A program made the position numbers and the translations under genes. A DNA stretch of 64,000 bases from a bacterium (lineage in GTDB: Bacteria > Desulfobacterota > Deferrisomatia > Deferrisomatales > BM512): the NCBI GenBank assembly GCA_004322275.1, contig SCTA01000001.1:49522-113521 (forward strand), read 5' to 3'. The notes under the pieces are model-generated. The model was not told the origin of the DNA. It made no database searches and worked only from the letters and a program-made list of their open reading frames with translations. Every line of letters begins with the position of its first letter. Position 1 is the first letter of the stretch. Below are positions 52,902-61,348 of the stretch, one piece after another.

Positions 52902-53881
52902 TGGCAGGATTTCGCGCCGGAAGGCTGCTCTGCCTCGGCTTCGAGGGAACCTCCCTTCCCGAAGGGCTCGTAAAATTCGCCCGCGAACAGGGTCTGGGAG
53001 GGGTGATACTCTTCAGGAAAAACTGCCCCGACGCGAAGGCCGTAGCGGCGCTGACCGCCGAGGTGCGCGAGCGCCTTATAGACCCGGAGGACGGCTGGAT
53101 TCCCCTCGTGGCGGTCGATCAGGAGGGCGGGCGCGTCGAGCGCATCAAAGAAGGCGTCCCCCGCGTCCCTCCGGCGAAGGAACTTTCACGCCTCGGCGAC
53201 CGGGAAATTGAGGCGATCGCCTTTGCGCAGTCGAAGGCGCTGAAAAGCCTCGGAATAGACCTCAATCTCTCGCCGGTGTGCGACATCCTTCACCCCGGCG
53301 AGAGCGGGGCGATTGGCGACCGCTCCTTCGGCGAAAACCCGCGCAAGACCGCTTCGGCGGCCGCCGCCTTTTACAGGGGGATGCGAAGGGGAGGGGTCGC
53401 CGGGTGCGCCAAGCACTTTCCCGGCCACGGCGCGTCTCCGGTGGATACCCACCTCGGGCCGGGAACGGTGAACCTGCCGCTCGAAACCCTCGACGAAGAT
53501 ATGGAGCCCTTCCGGGCGCTGATTTACCGGGAGATCGAGGCGGTCATGGCCTGCCACCTCGCTTACCCGAAGGCCGACCCGCTTCCCGCCACCCTCTCCC
53601 CCTTCTGGTTGAAGGGAACTCTCAGGGACGGCCTGGGATTTCGCGGCGCGGTCATCTCCGACGACTTCGAGATGGGAGGGCTCAGAAAGCTCGGCCCCCT
53701 TGAGCGCCTCGCGCCAGAGTCGGTGAACGCGGGGTGCGACCTCCTCATCTTCGGCGGAATGCTGGGTGAGAAAACAGACCCGGAAACCATAGCTAAAGCC
53801 CTCTCGGAGAACGTTTCCCCGGCGCGATTCGGCGAGGCTGTCGAAAGAATATGGAAAATACGCCCCTCCCCGATACTCTGA
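52901..53881 (+). CDS. nagZ: Beta-N-acetylhexosaminidase NagZ (GH3)
   Basis: 326 residues, cytoplasmic. It removes GlcNAc from anhydro-muropeptides or from NamZ-shortened chains. AVDQEGGRVERIK at about 71-83, NLSPVCDI, CAKHFPGHG at about 169-177 with the His/Asp dyad loop, and VISDDFEMGGL with the nucleophile Asp near 250. The ATG at 52901 shares its A with the ldcA stop (TGATG). A much longer open frame extends upstream across ldcA but is only its shadow. Confidence 0.95.
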   Translation: MAGFRAGRLLCLGFEGTSLPEGLVKFAREQGLGGVILFRKNCPDAKAVAALTAEVRERLIDPEDGWIPLVAVDQEGGRVERIKEGVPRVPPAKELSRLGDREIEAIAFAQSKALKSLGIDLNLSPVCDILHPGESGAIGDRSFGENPRKTASAAAAFYRGMRRGGVAGCAKHFPGHGASPVDTHLGPGTVNLPLETLDEDMEPFRALIYREIEAVMACHLAYPKADPLPATLSPFWLKGTLRDGLGFRGAVISDDFEMGGLRKLGPLERLAPESVNAGCDLLIFGGMLGEKTDPETIAKALSENVSPARFGEAVERIWKIRPSPIL

Positions 53882-54897
53882 CCGTCCGGCGCCTCCTTCC
53901 CGGCGGCGGTGAGGTCTCCATCACCCCTCTCCACGGCGACGGCTCCTCGCGGAGCTATTACCGCGTGGCGTCGGAAGGGAGCGTCTTCATCCTCCAGAAG
54001 GGGACGAATCCGAAGGAGGACGCGGCCTGGCTCCGGATAAACCGCCACCTCCGGGAGCGCGGAATCCGCGTGCCGGAGGTCGTCGGCTCGGACCCCGAAA
54101 ACGGACTCATCCTCATGGAGGACCTCGGGCAGGAGAGCCTCTTTTGCCTCGCAAAAGCCGCGAAGAGCGAAGAGGAGCTTGAAACCCTCTACCTGCCGGT
54201 GCTTTCGCTGCTGGTAAGGATGCAGACCGAAGGGGCGATGGGGTTTTCGGCAGAGGTCGGGTTCTCCGAGCCCTACGGGTTCGATCTGATGGTCAATATG
54301 GAAGGCGGGTATTTCTGCCGGGAATTCGTCTCGAATCTGCTCGGCCTGGAGGCGGATGAAAAGGTCTGCGGCGATATCGAAAGACTCGCCCGCGAAGCGT
54401 TGAAGGCTCCCGGCGGCTATTTTCTCCACCGCGATTTCCAGAGCCGCAATATCCACTTTATAAACGACGAATGGGCGGTGATAGACTTTCAGGGAGCGAG
54501 GCCGGGGCCGCCGGGTTACGACGTTTCGGCGCTCCTCCTCGACCCCTACGCAAACCTCCCGAAGAGAGTCAGAGAAAAGCTGTTCTCTCGCTACCTCGGA
54601 CTTCTCGGCGAGGTTGAAAACGTGGACGTTGAAGCGGTAAGGGAGTCTCTTTTCCCCCTCGGCGTTTTTCGCCTGATGCAGGCTCTTGGGGCTTTCGGGA
54701 AACTGGGGGGCAGGGAAGGCAAGAGAGGATTTCTCGAATACGCCTCCCCGGCGCTCGGTATACTTACCGGGGAGTTCGACGAGAGAGGCGGACGCGAATT
54801 TCCCGCCCTCGCAGGTTTCGTCGCCGAAGCCAAAAGACGCTGGGAGGCGCGAAGCGCCAAGGCTGTTGACAAAGTTATCGATTACGCGACCGAGTGA
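53851..54897 (+). CDS. amgK: MurNAc/GlcNAc anomeric kinase, AmgK-like
   Basis: 348 residues of the aminoglycoside-phosphotransferase fold. HGDGSSRSYYRV at the N-terminus, ILMEDLGQESLF, the catalytic HRDFQSRNI and the metal-binding VIDFQGARPGPPGYDVSALLLDPYA are the AmgK pattern; phosphorylation of MurNAc at C1 feeds UDP-MurNAc with MurU, which is not in the window. It overlaps nagZ by 31 bases. The last dozen residues (AVDKVIDYATE) and stop are encoded by the 228-bp dispersed repeat, so the original C-terminus was altered by that insertion. Confidence 0.9.
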   Translation: MENTPLPDTLTVRRLLPGGGEVSITPLHGDGSSRSYYRVASEGSVFILQKGTNPKEDAAWLRINRHLRERGIRVPEVVGSDPENGLILMEDLGQESLFCLAKAAKSEEELETLYLPVLSLLVRMQTEGAMGFSAEVGFSEPYGFDLMVNMEGGYFCREFVSNLLGLEADEKVCGDIERLAREALKAPGGYFLHRDFQSRNIHFINDEWAVIDFQGARPGPPGYDVSALLLDPYANLPKRVREKLFSRYLGLLGEVENVDVEAVRESLFPLGVFRLMQALGAFGKLGGREGKRGFLEYASPALGILTGEFDERGGREFPALAGFVAEAKRRWEARSAKAVDKVIDYATE

Positions 54898-55087
54898 TTC
54901 CGCGTAAAAAAAGAACAGTAAAGGTTCCACCTTGTCAACAGACTTAAGATTGCGACAAACACAGCATTTTCTTCGAGAACAAGGAAGGCGAGAAAAAAGA
55001 CCGGAGGAATACCGGGAGGTATTTCGAGGACGTTTTTCGAGCCTGACGAAGTCAATCGGAGAAAAGACGAAGTTTGTCGGCAATCTG
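54861..55087. repeat. 228-bp dispersed repeat, copy B (reverse of copy A)
   Basis: Reverse complement of 21873-22100. It is flanked by direct repeats GGCGCGAAGCGC at 54846-54857 and 55089-55100, each a small hairpin (GGCGC-GAA-GCGC). One end supplies the last codons of amgK; the rest is untranslated spacer ahead of cooT. The same inner pairing as copy A is kept (TGTTGACAAAG near 54864 and the AGATTGC end). Confidence 0.8.
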
Positions 55088-55179
55088 CGGCGCGAAGCGC
55101 TTGACACCCGGCCTTAAGATGGTCTACCTATCCTTTTTTACTTTCAACAGCCTCGCAACCTGATTAAGAGGAAATTAAT

Positions 55180-55371
55180 ATGTGCGAATCCAACGCTTAC
55201 TTCAAAAAAGGCAACGACGAAGAGCTCATCATGGGCGAGGTCTGCCGCATCGATCCCATATCCGGCGGCTTCAAGCTTGTCGGCCTTCTGGGCGACGAGA
55301 TGACGATAAAGGCGCGCCTCGAAGAGATAAATCTCATGAAGCACAAGATCATCTTCGTACAGGATGCCTGA
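55180..55371 (+). CDS. cooT: CooT-family small nickel-binding protein
   Basis: 63 residues. It has the family start MCESNAYFKK, with the conserved Cys2 that binds nickel, and the ending LEEINLMKHKIIF. Characterised members form a dimer binding one Ni(II) and are linked to nickel enzymes such as carbon-monoxide dehydrogenase. No such enzyme is seen in this window. GAGGA lies upstream of the ATG. It overlaps thiE by eight bases, an unexpected partner. Confidence 0.88.
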   Translation: MCESNAYFKKGNDEELIMGEVCRIDPISGGFKLVGLLGDEMTIKARLEEINLMKHKIIFVQDA

Positions 55372-55987
55372 AAAACTTCCCCATCCTCTGGTCGCGGTAG
55401 CCGATCTCTCCCTCTTCGGGGGCGAGACGGCGGGACTGGTGGAGGCGGCGGTGCGCGGAGGAGTACGCTGGGCGCTGCTGCGGGCTAAGGATATTCCTCG
55501 CGAAGAGCTTTTGAAGTGCGCAAGCACCCTTCGGGAAAGGTGCCCCGGCCTCTTTATCTCCATTCACGGCGACGCCGAAGTCCGCTCCTCGCTTGAGCTT
55601 CCCGGCCTTCACCTCCCTTCGGGGAGAATGAGGAGCTTTCGGGCGTGCGAGGGCGGGAAGATTCTCCTCGGCGTCTCCTGTCACAGCCTTGAGGAGGCCT
55701 TGGGCGCGGTGGAGGATGGCGCGGACTACGGGTTTTTGAGCCCTCTCTTCGAGCCTTCCTCAAAGAGGGGCTTTCTCGAACCGCTCGGCGTCGAAGGATT
55801 CAGGGAGATAGTGGTGCGCTCCTCTCTTCCTCTATACGCCCTCGGCGGAATCACCGCGGACAACATGGAGGAAGCGTTTTTCGCGGGAGCTGCCGGAGTG
55901 GCTGTCTGCGGGGCGCTCTTTAACTCCGCAAACGTTGAGGAAGCGGCGAAAAAACTGGTCGGCTCAGCCGAAAAGGTCTTCATATGA
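55364..55987 (+). CDS. thiE: Thiamine-phosphate synthase ThiE-like
   Basis: 207 residues, TIM barrel; joins HMP pyrophosphate and thiazole phosphate. RWALLRAKDIPREEL stands where the family has the Q/L-R-x-K loop, ISIHGDAEVRS the substrate loop (the usual IND is changed), GVSCHSLEEA, DYGFLSPLFEPSSKRG and LYALGGITADNMEEAF follow. The substitutions IHGD for INDR are typical of the TenI/ThiE-related branch, so a divergent ThiE or TenI role is possible. ATG at 55364; overlaps both neighbours. Confidence 0.85.
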   Translation: MPEKLPHPLVAVADLSLFGGETAGLVEAAVRGGVRWALLRAKDIPREELLKCASTLRERCPGLFISIHGDAEVRSSLELPGLHLPSGRMRSFRACEGGKILLGVSCHSLEEALGAVEDGADYGFLSPLFEPSSKRGFLEPLGVEGFREIVVRSSLPLYALGGITADNMEEAFFAGAAGVAVCGALFNSANVEEAAKKLVGSAEKVFI

Positions 55988-57330
55988 AAAAAGTTTTGAC
56001 GATAGCGGGTTCCGATTCGGGCGGCGGCGCGGGGATACAGGCGGACCTTCGGGTATTCGCCCTCCTCGGATGCCACGGCGCGAGCGCCATAACCGCGCTG
56101 ACCGCGCAAAATTCCCTCGGCGTCCAGTCGGTCCACCCGGTGGAGCCGGAAGTTCTCGGCGCGCAGATGCGAAGCGTGCTTTCCGACATCGGGGCGGACG
56201 CCGCAAAGACGGGGATGCTCTTCAACGAGGGGCTCATCAGGGAAGCCGCCCTCGAACTCGACATCTATCCGGTGGAAAAGCTGGTCGTCGATCCGGTTAT
56301 GGTCGCCAAGGGCGGCGCTTCGCTCCTTCGGGACGACGCGGTAGCTGCCCTGCAAAAGTTCATCCTTCCCAAGGCCCTTGTGGTCACTCCCAACATCCCC
56401 GAAGCGGAGGCGCTCTCCGGCGTCACGATAACGAATCTCGAAACGACCCTTCTGGCGATGGAAAGGATTCTCGAAACGGGGCCGAAGGCGGTGCTGCTCA
56501 AGGGCGGCCATGTGCCCGGCAGGACCGTGACCGACTTTCTCTGGGAAAAGGACAGGGAGGTCGAAGCCTTCACCTCCCCGCGCATCGAGACGCAAAACAC
56601 TCACGGCACCGGCTGTACCCTCAGCGCCGCCATAGCCGCCTACCTCGCGCGCGGCGAGACCCTGAGAAACGCCGTCGCCAGGGCGAGGGCTTTCCTATAC
56701 CGCGCCATAGCGCACGGCTACGAGACCGGCGCGGGCCACGGCTCGACCAATCCTTACGAAGGAGCTCTGGGCGGCGGCGAACGCGCCCTCATGGAAAGGC
56801 TCTTCACCGCGTGGGAGCTTCTGGAGGAGGAAAATCCCGTCGGCCTCATACCCGAGGTGCAGTCGAATCTCGCTGAGGCTCTCGACGGTGCGCAGACCTT
56901 CGACGACGTAGCCGGGTTTCCCGGAAGGATAATAAAGGCCGGGGGAAGGATACGGAGGGTGGACGGCCCGCGCTTCGGCGCGACGAGGCACATGGCGAAG
57001 ATACTCCTCGCCTCCATCCGCCACCAGAGCCCCTTTCGCGCGGTGATGAACGTCCGCTACGGGCTCGAGGTGGTGGAGGCTTGCCGGAGGGCGGGGCTTT
57101 CCGTCGCCAGCTTCTCCCGCGACGATGAGCCGCCGGAGGTAAAGGCCGCCGAAGGCTCGACCCTTGAGTGGGGGACTTCCTGGGTGCTTGAAACCAAAGG
57201 CTTCGCCCCGGACGTAATCTACGACGAGGGCGACCGCGGCAAGGAGCCGATGATACGCATCTTCGGCACCGATGCAATCGAAGTAGCAAAAAGGGTTAAC
57301 GCAGTCTGGCGAGAGCTTAAAGGCGGATAA
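55984..57330 (+). CDS. thiD: ThiD-ThiN fusion: HMP(-P) kinase plus thiamine-phosphate synthase domain
   Basis: 448 residues. The N-terminal 255 are ThiD (LTIAGSDSGGGAGIQADLR, VVDPVMVAKGG, NTHGTGCTLSAAIAAYL), phosphorylating hydroxymethylpyrimidine twice. After a linker, residues about 275-447 are ThiN (VGLIPEVQSNLAEALDGAQ, DDVAGFPGRI, FGATRHMAKILLASIRH, VIYDEGDRGKEPMIRIFG), an alternative thiamine-phosphate synthase known from archaea and some bacteria. The His of TRHMA, needed for ThiN catalysis in studied proteins, is present. It therefore duplicates the reaction of the adjacent ThiE-like protein. ATG overlaps the thiE stop. Confidence 0.92.
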   Translation: MKKVLTIAGSDSGGGAGIQADLRVFALLGCHGASAITALTAQNSLGVQSVHPVEPEVLGAQMRSVLSDIGADAAKTGMLFNEGLIREAALELDIYPVEKLVVDPVMVAKGGASLLRDDAVAALQKFILPKALVVTPNIPEAEALSGVTITNLETTLLAMERILETGPKAVLLKGGHVPGRTVTDFLWEKDREVEAFTSPRIETQNTHGTGCTLSAAIAAYLARGETLRNAVARARAFLYRAIAHGYETGAGHGSTNPYEGALGGGERALMERLFTAWELLEEENPVGLIPEVQSNLAEALDGAQTFDDVAGFPGRIIKAGGRIRRVDGPRFGATRHMAKILLASIRHQSPFRAVMNVRYGLEVVEACRRAGLSVASFSRDDEPPEVKAAEGSTLEWGTSWVLETKGFAPDVIYDEGDRGKEPMIRIFGTDAIEVAKRVNAVWRELKGG

Positions 57331-57337
57331 TATAAAA

Positions 57338-58627
57338 ATGACGATACTCGAAGAGACAAGGGCGGGGAGAATCCCCGAGGCTGTAAGACTCGCGGCAATC
57401 GCCGAAGGGGTCGAGCCGGAAAAGCTGGCCGGACTCGTGGCCAAAGGGACTGCGATAGTCTGCGCCAACAAGACGCGGAAGGGCGTCAGGCCGCTGGCGA
57501 TAGGCGCGGGGCTTCGCACCAAGGTCAACTCCAACATAGGCACCTCCAAGGACATCAGCGACCTTCCGATGGAGCTTGAAAAGCTCCGGGTCTCCGTAGA
57601 AGTCGGCGCGGATACCGTGATGGATCTCTCCACCGGCGGCCCGCTGGGCGACATACGAAGGCGCATCATCTCCGAGTGCCCAGTCCCACTCGGCACGGTC
57701 CCGATCTATCAGGCGATAGCCGAGTGCCGCCTCAAAAACGAGGGCGACATGTTCTCCCTCACCCCGGAGGACATCTTCCGCGTCATCGAGGAGCAGGCCA
57801 AAGAGGGCGTGGATTTCATGACCGTCCACTGCGGCATAACGCGGGAGGGGGTAAAGAGGCTCGAAGGACAGGAGCGCGTCATCGGCGTCGTGAGCCGCGG
57901 CGGCTCCTTTACCGTCGCGTGGATGAGAAGGCACAACAGAGAAAACCCCCTTTTCGAGGGTTTCGACCGCCTTCTTCAGATATGCCGCGAATACGAGGTT
58001 GTCCTCAGCCTCGGAGACGGTTTTCGCCCCGGCGCGATAGCCGACGCCACCGACAGGGGGCAGATTCACGAACTCATGAACCTCGGCGAACTCACCCTCC
58101 GGGCGTGGGACGCGGGGGTTCAGGTGATGATAGAGGGGCCAGGCCACGTCCCGATGGATCAGGTCGAGGCGAACGTCCTTTTGCAAAAGCGCCTCTGCCA
58201 CGGCGCTCCCTTTTACGTCCTCGGACCGCTCGTTACCGACGTCGCCCCCGGCTACGACCACATTACCGCCGCCATAGGCGGGGCGCTGGCCGCCCGCGCA
58301 GGGGCTGACATCCTCTGTTACGTCACCCCCGCAGAGCACCTCGGTCTTCCCACCGTCGAGGACGCGCGGCAGGGGGTTATCGCCTCCCGCATCGCCGGAC
58401 ACGCCGCCGACATCGCCAAGGGAGTCCCCGGCGCGAGGGAATGGGACAAAAAGATGTCCGTAGCCCGCGCAGCCCTCGACTGGGAGGGTCAGTTCAACCT
58501 CTCGATGGACCCCCAGCGGGCCCGCGAGAGAAGGACCGCCTACAAGCCCGCCGATTCGGACGTATGCACCATGTGCGGGGAGTTTTGCGCGGTTAAGGTT
58601 TACAAAGAGGGATGCAAATCGAAGTAG
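57338..58627 (+). CDS. thiC: Phosphomethylpyrimidine synthase
   Basis: 429-residue radical-SAM enzyme making HMP-P from aminoimidazole ribotide. NSNIGTSKDISD, ADTVMDLSTGGPLGDIRR, MIEGPGHVPMDQ, LGPLVTDVAPGYDHITAAIGG and the C-terminal cluster motif CTMCGEFC are all present. This is the short, bacterial/archaeal form of ThiC without the long N-terminal extension. It is seven bases after thiDN. I find no THI-box riboswitch before the operon. Confidence 0.95.
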   Translation: MTILEETRAGRIPEAVRLAAIAEGVEPEKLAGLVAKGTAIVCANKTRKGVRPLAIGAGLRTKVNSNIGTSKDISDLPMELEKLRVSVEVGADTVMDLSTGGPLGDIRRRIISECPVPLGTVPIYQAIAECRLKNEGDMFSLTPEDIFRVIEEQAKEGVDFMTVHCGITREGVKRLEGQERVIGVVSRGGSFTVAWMRRHNRENPLFEGFDRLLQICREYEVVLSLGDGFRPGAIADATDRGQIHELMNLGELTLRAWDAGVQVMIEGPGHVPMDQVEANVLLQKRLCHGAPFYVLGPLVTDVAPGYDHITAAIGGALAARAGADILCYVTPAEHLGLPTVEDARQGVIASRIAGHAADIAKGVPGAREWDKKMSVARAALDWEGQFNLSMDPQRARERRTAYKPADSDVCTMCGEFCAVKVYKEGCKSK

Positions 58628-59040
58628 GTTAGATTTCGTTTCCCGCTCGCCGGACGGCTTCGGCTTTTACCGCGATGCAGTGTCTCTTCTCGCTCGCGCT
58701 CCTCGCCGTAGGCACGCTACTGTCTTCGTCGCGCTCCCTGCGGGCTCCTCGCCCGGCGGCAAAATCCTTACACGGTCGCCCTTGGATACAAGCAGCAAAA
58801 CCAGTGGCAAAATAAGGTTAGATTGCAGCCATACATCCGGATTTTTTACGGGGCTTAGCCCCTATCCCTGATGGAATATGCTGGTCGATTCCCGATCAGT
58901 GCCTCGGAACTTTAGTTCCCAGAATTTTGGCGGGTTTGATCAACCGCGGTCCGACCTTTTTGCCATCAATCATTCGCTGCCTGCGCAATCCTTTGGAGCG
59001 GATTCTTTAACTTAATCCCGAAACGGCAGCCTACTGTTCT
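58628..59040. other. 413-bp intergenic region between thiC and the IS110 remnant
   Basis: No gene recognised. It holds GC-rich low-information sequence (58670-58800), a small hairpin GGGGCTTAGCCCC near 58848, and sequence near 58900-59040 that may be the decayed end of the insertion sequence. An open frame at 58680-58871 has no ribosome site or family. Confidence 0.4.
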
Positions 59041-59504
59041 TCAGGCGGTTACGCACTGCGCATAGCCGCTTTCATACCTTCTGTCGTGCGCCAGTAGCGC
59101 CCATACGATTCTCGCATTCTTATTTGCGAGGGCAACGGTGGCGACGTTGGCGTGTTTGCGTTCAATTAGCCGGTCGAGCCACTCGCCTGTGTTTTTGGAT
59201 TTTCTTCTGGTTCTTACTATGGCTCTCGCGCCGTGAATCAGCAAACTACGCAAGTAGCCGTCCCCCGCGCTTGCTTATCCCCAGCAGGTTTGTCTTGCCC
59301 CCGCTGGAGTGCTGCCTTGGCACAAGCCCCAGCCACGCCGCCAGCTGCCGACCGTTTTTGAAGGTTTTCGCGTCTCCTATGGCAGCCACCAGCGCGCTTG
59401 CCGCGCTTCAACTGCTTTCTCAGAACCGTCTTGCCGCTGCCGTCTACCCCGTGGACCTGAAAAACGTTCTTTGCCAAATCGATGCCAATTGTCGTAATCT
59501 TCAT
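59041..59504 (-). pseudogene. IS110-family transposase remnant
   Basis: The N-terminus MKITTIGIDLAKNVFQVHGV from the ATG at 59504 and the C-terminus RSLLIHGARAIVRTRRKSKN to a stop at 59041 are IS110/IS1111-type, but about 150-200 middle residues are gone and the rest is frameshifted (for example the family stretch AAIGDAKTFKNGRQLAAWLG lies in another phase near 59340-59400). The RuvC-like DEDD site is therefore incomplete and the gene cannot be active. Confidence 0.85.
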
Positions 59505-59507
59505 ACC

Positions 59508-59585
59508 GGTCGCCCCTTTCTCTTTCAAGTGGTGATGCACATCTACCACTTTGGCACTTAGATGCCGTTCAGGAAAGGGGCGACC
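59508..59585. other. Structured region upstream of the IS110 remnant (possible bridge-RNA relic)
   Basis: A perfect 13-bp inverted repeat, GGTCGCCCCTTTC at 59508-59520 and its complement at 59573-59585, encloses a second stem AAGTGGT/ACCACTT (59527-59551) with GATG and CATC in its loop region. IS110 elements carry a structured bridge RNA in a non-coding end; this position, just before the transposase start, fits. Function is inferred and the element is dead. Confidence 0.4.
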
Positions 59586-59767
59586 ATCCCATTAATGCCG
59601 TATGAATGATTAAGAACGGTTTGCTCGTAACGAAAGCCCAATTCATCTCCTGTCGATTCTTCATCCCCCATTCCGATTACGTCTCTTTTCCCTTTTTCCG
59701 GGGCGTGTGATATCTTTTCACGCGCCGGTACGAACACGCTCTATCTCTTTGAGGAAATCCCAGTCCC

Positions 59768-61345
59768 ATGACCAAGCGCCTCACAGCTTTTCAGGCAATT
59801 ACGGCACTTTCCAACGTCAGCCGCGCCGCTACCTCCTCGCTCGATCTTCGCGAGGTGGTGAAGGAAACCCTTCGCGCCCTCGCCGAGGGGCTCGGGATCG
59901 AGCGCGGGATGCTGGTGCTGCGGGACCCCGGCTCGGAGGAGGCGGTAATCGAGGCGGCGCACAACATGAGCGAAGAGGAGATAAAGCGCGGCCGCTACAG
60001 GGCGGGTGAGGGCGTTGTCGGAAGGGTTCTCGCCACCGGCGAGCCGATGATAGTCCCCAACGTCGGCAAGGAGCCCCTCTTCCTCAACAAGACCAAATCG
60101 CGCGGCGACATCAGAAAATCGCAGATAAGTTTCATCTGCGTACCCGTGAAGCTCGACAACGAGACTGTGGGGGCGCTTTCGGTGGACCTCTCTTTCGACG
60201 AAGACATAGCCTTCGACGAGGATGAGCGCATCCTCTCCGTCGCGGCGGGCTACATCGCCCAGGCGGTGCGCATCCAGAGGATGGTCGAGAGCGAAAAATC
60301 CCTTCTGGCCGACGAGAACCTCCACCTTAGGCGCGCGCTCGAAGGCGAATACAAGCTGAAGAACCTCGTCGGCAACTCTTCCGCGATGAAATCCGTTTTC
60401 GAGCAGATAGCGCTGGTCGCCAAGAGCCGCGCCACGGTGCTCATTACAGGCGAGAGCGGAACCGGCAAGGAACTGGTCGCCAAGGCGCTCCACTTCAACT
60501 CCGAGCGCCACGACAAGCCCTTCGTCGGCCTCTCCTGCGCCAGCCTCCCCGAATCGGTCCTCGAAAACGAGCTTTTCGGCCATGAAAAAGGGGCTTTCAC
60601 CGGCGCGCTGAACCTCAAGCGCGGCAGGTTCGAGCTTGCCCACGGCGGGACGATCTTTCTGGACGAAATCGGCGAGATTCCCCTGAATCTGCAGGTAAAG
60701 CTCCTTCGAGTGCTGCAGGAGCGCGAGTTCGAGCGGCTGGGCGGCAAGGACACGGTAAAGGTAGACGTGCGCGTCATCGCGGCGACAAACCGCGACCTGA
60801 CCGCCGAGGTGCGCGCCGGGCGCTTCCGCGAAGACCTCTTCTACCGCCTGAACGTCGTTCCCATCCACATGCCGCCGCTACGCGAGCGCAAGGGCGACAT
60901 ACCACTTCTTGCCCACAGTTTTCTGGAGAAGTTCCGGCTTGAAAACGAGCGCAAGGTAAAGGGGTTCAGCCGCGCCGCCCTTACAGCCATGACAAATTAC
61001 GACTGGCCGGGCAACGTGCGAGAACTGGAAAACGCCGTCGAGAGAATGGTCGTCCTCTCGCGCTCCGAGGTGCTCGAAGTCTCCGACCTCCCCGAAGAGA
61101 TTGGAGGAATGCGCCAGAAGACCCCGCCCTCGGCCACCGGGCTCGAAGACGCCGTCACCGCCTTCGCCGGGCCGCTCTTCGACAGGCATCCCGAGGAGGG
61201 CGTCTACTACGAGGTCGTCGGGAAGGTCGAGGAGGCGCTGATAAAAGAAGCCCTGTCGCGGGCTGGCGGAGTAAAGCTAAGCGCCGCGCGGCTTCTGGGC
61301 ATCAACCGCAACACCTTTTACGCGAAACTGACCGGAAAGAAGTAA
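59768..61345 (+). CDS. Sigma-54-dependent activator with GAF domain (NifA-like architecture)
   Basis: 525 residues. An N-terminal GAF domain (about 15-175, GEGVVGRVLATGEPMIVPNV) senses an unknown ligand. The AAA+ domain (about 200-435) has Walker A GESGTGKE, the sigma-54-contacting GAFTGA, Walker B GGTIFLDEIGEI, and the sensor stretch RFREDLFYRLNVVPIHMPPLRER. The C-terminal Fis-type helix-turn-helix is LSAARLLGINRNTFYAKL. No receiver domain, so it is not a phosphorelay regulator. It ends four bases before tgt; a palindrome (GGCGTG...CACGCGCC near 59701-59725) upstream could be its own binding site. No target operon can be named. Confidence 0.92.
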   Translation: MTKRLTAFQAITALSNVSRAATSSLDLREVVKETLRALAEGLGIERGMLVLRDPGSEEAVIEAAHNMSEEEIKRGRYRAGEGVVGRVLATGEPMIVPNVGKEPLFLNKTKSRGDIRKSQISFICVPVKLDNETVGALSVDLSFDEDIAFDEDERILSVAAGYIAQAVRIQRMVESEKSLLADENLHLRRALEGEYKLKNLVGNSSAMKSVFEQIALVAKSRATVLITGESGTGKELVAKALHFNSERHDKPFVGLSCASLPESVLENELFGHEKGAFTGALNLKRGRFELAHGGTIFLDEIGEIPLNLQVKLLRVLQEREFERLGGKDTVKVDVRVIAATNRDLTAEVRAGRFREDLFYRLNVVPIHMPPLRERKGDIPLLAHSFLEKFRLENERKVKGFSRAALTAMTNYDWPGNVRELENAVERMVVLSRSEVLEVSDLPEEIGGMRQKTPPSATGLEDAVTAFAGPLFDRHPEEGVYYEVVGKVEEALIKEALSRAGGVKLSAARLLGINRNTFYAKLTGKK

Positions 61346-61348
61346 ATA

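Noticed and set aside
53563..55107. 514-residue minus-strand frame across amgK and repeat copy B
   Set aside because: Its similarity to a frame in copy A reflects nucleotide repeat identity; the frames go out of phase between copies, so it is not a conserved protein.
54898..55179. TPP riboswitch before the thiamine operon
   Set aside because: Searched by eye for CTGAGA and ACCTGA-type THI-box segments; only an isolated ACCTGATTA just before cooT, without the partner segments.
58680..58871. 63-residue frame after thiC
   Set aside because: Begins without a ribosome site in low-information GC-rich sequence.
59555..59580. Sigma-54 promoter ahead of the activator (TGGCAC-type string near 59562)
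   Set aside because: The required TTGC element at the right spacing is missing, and the string lies within the IS110-associated hairpin.
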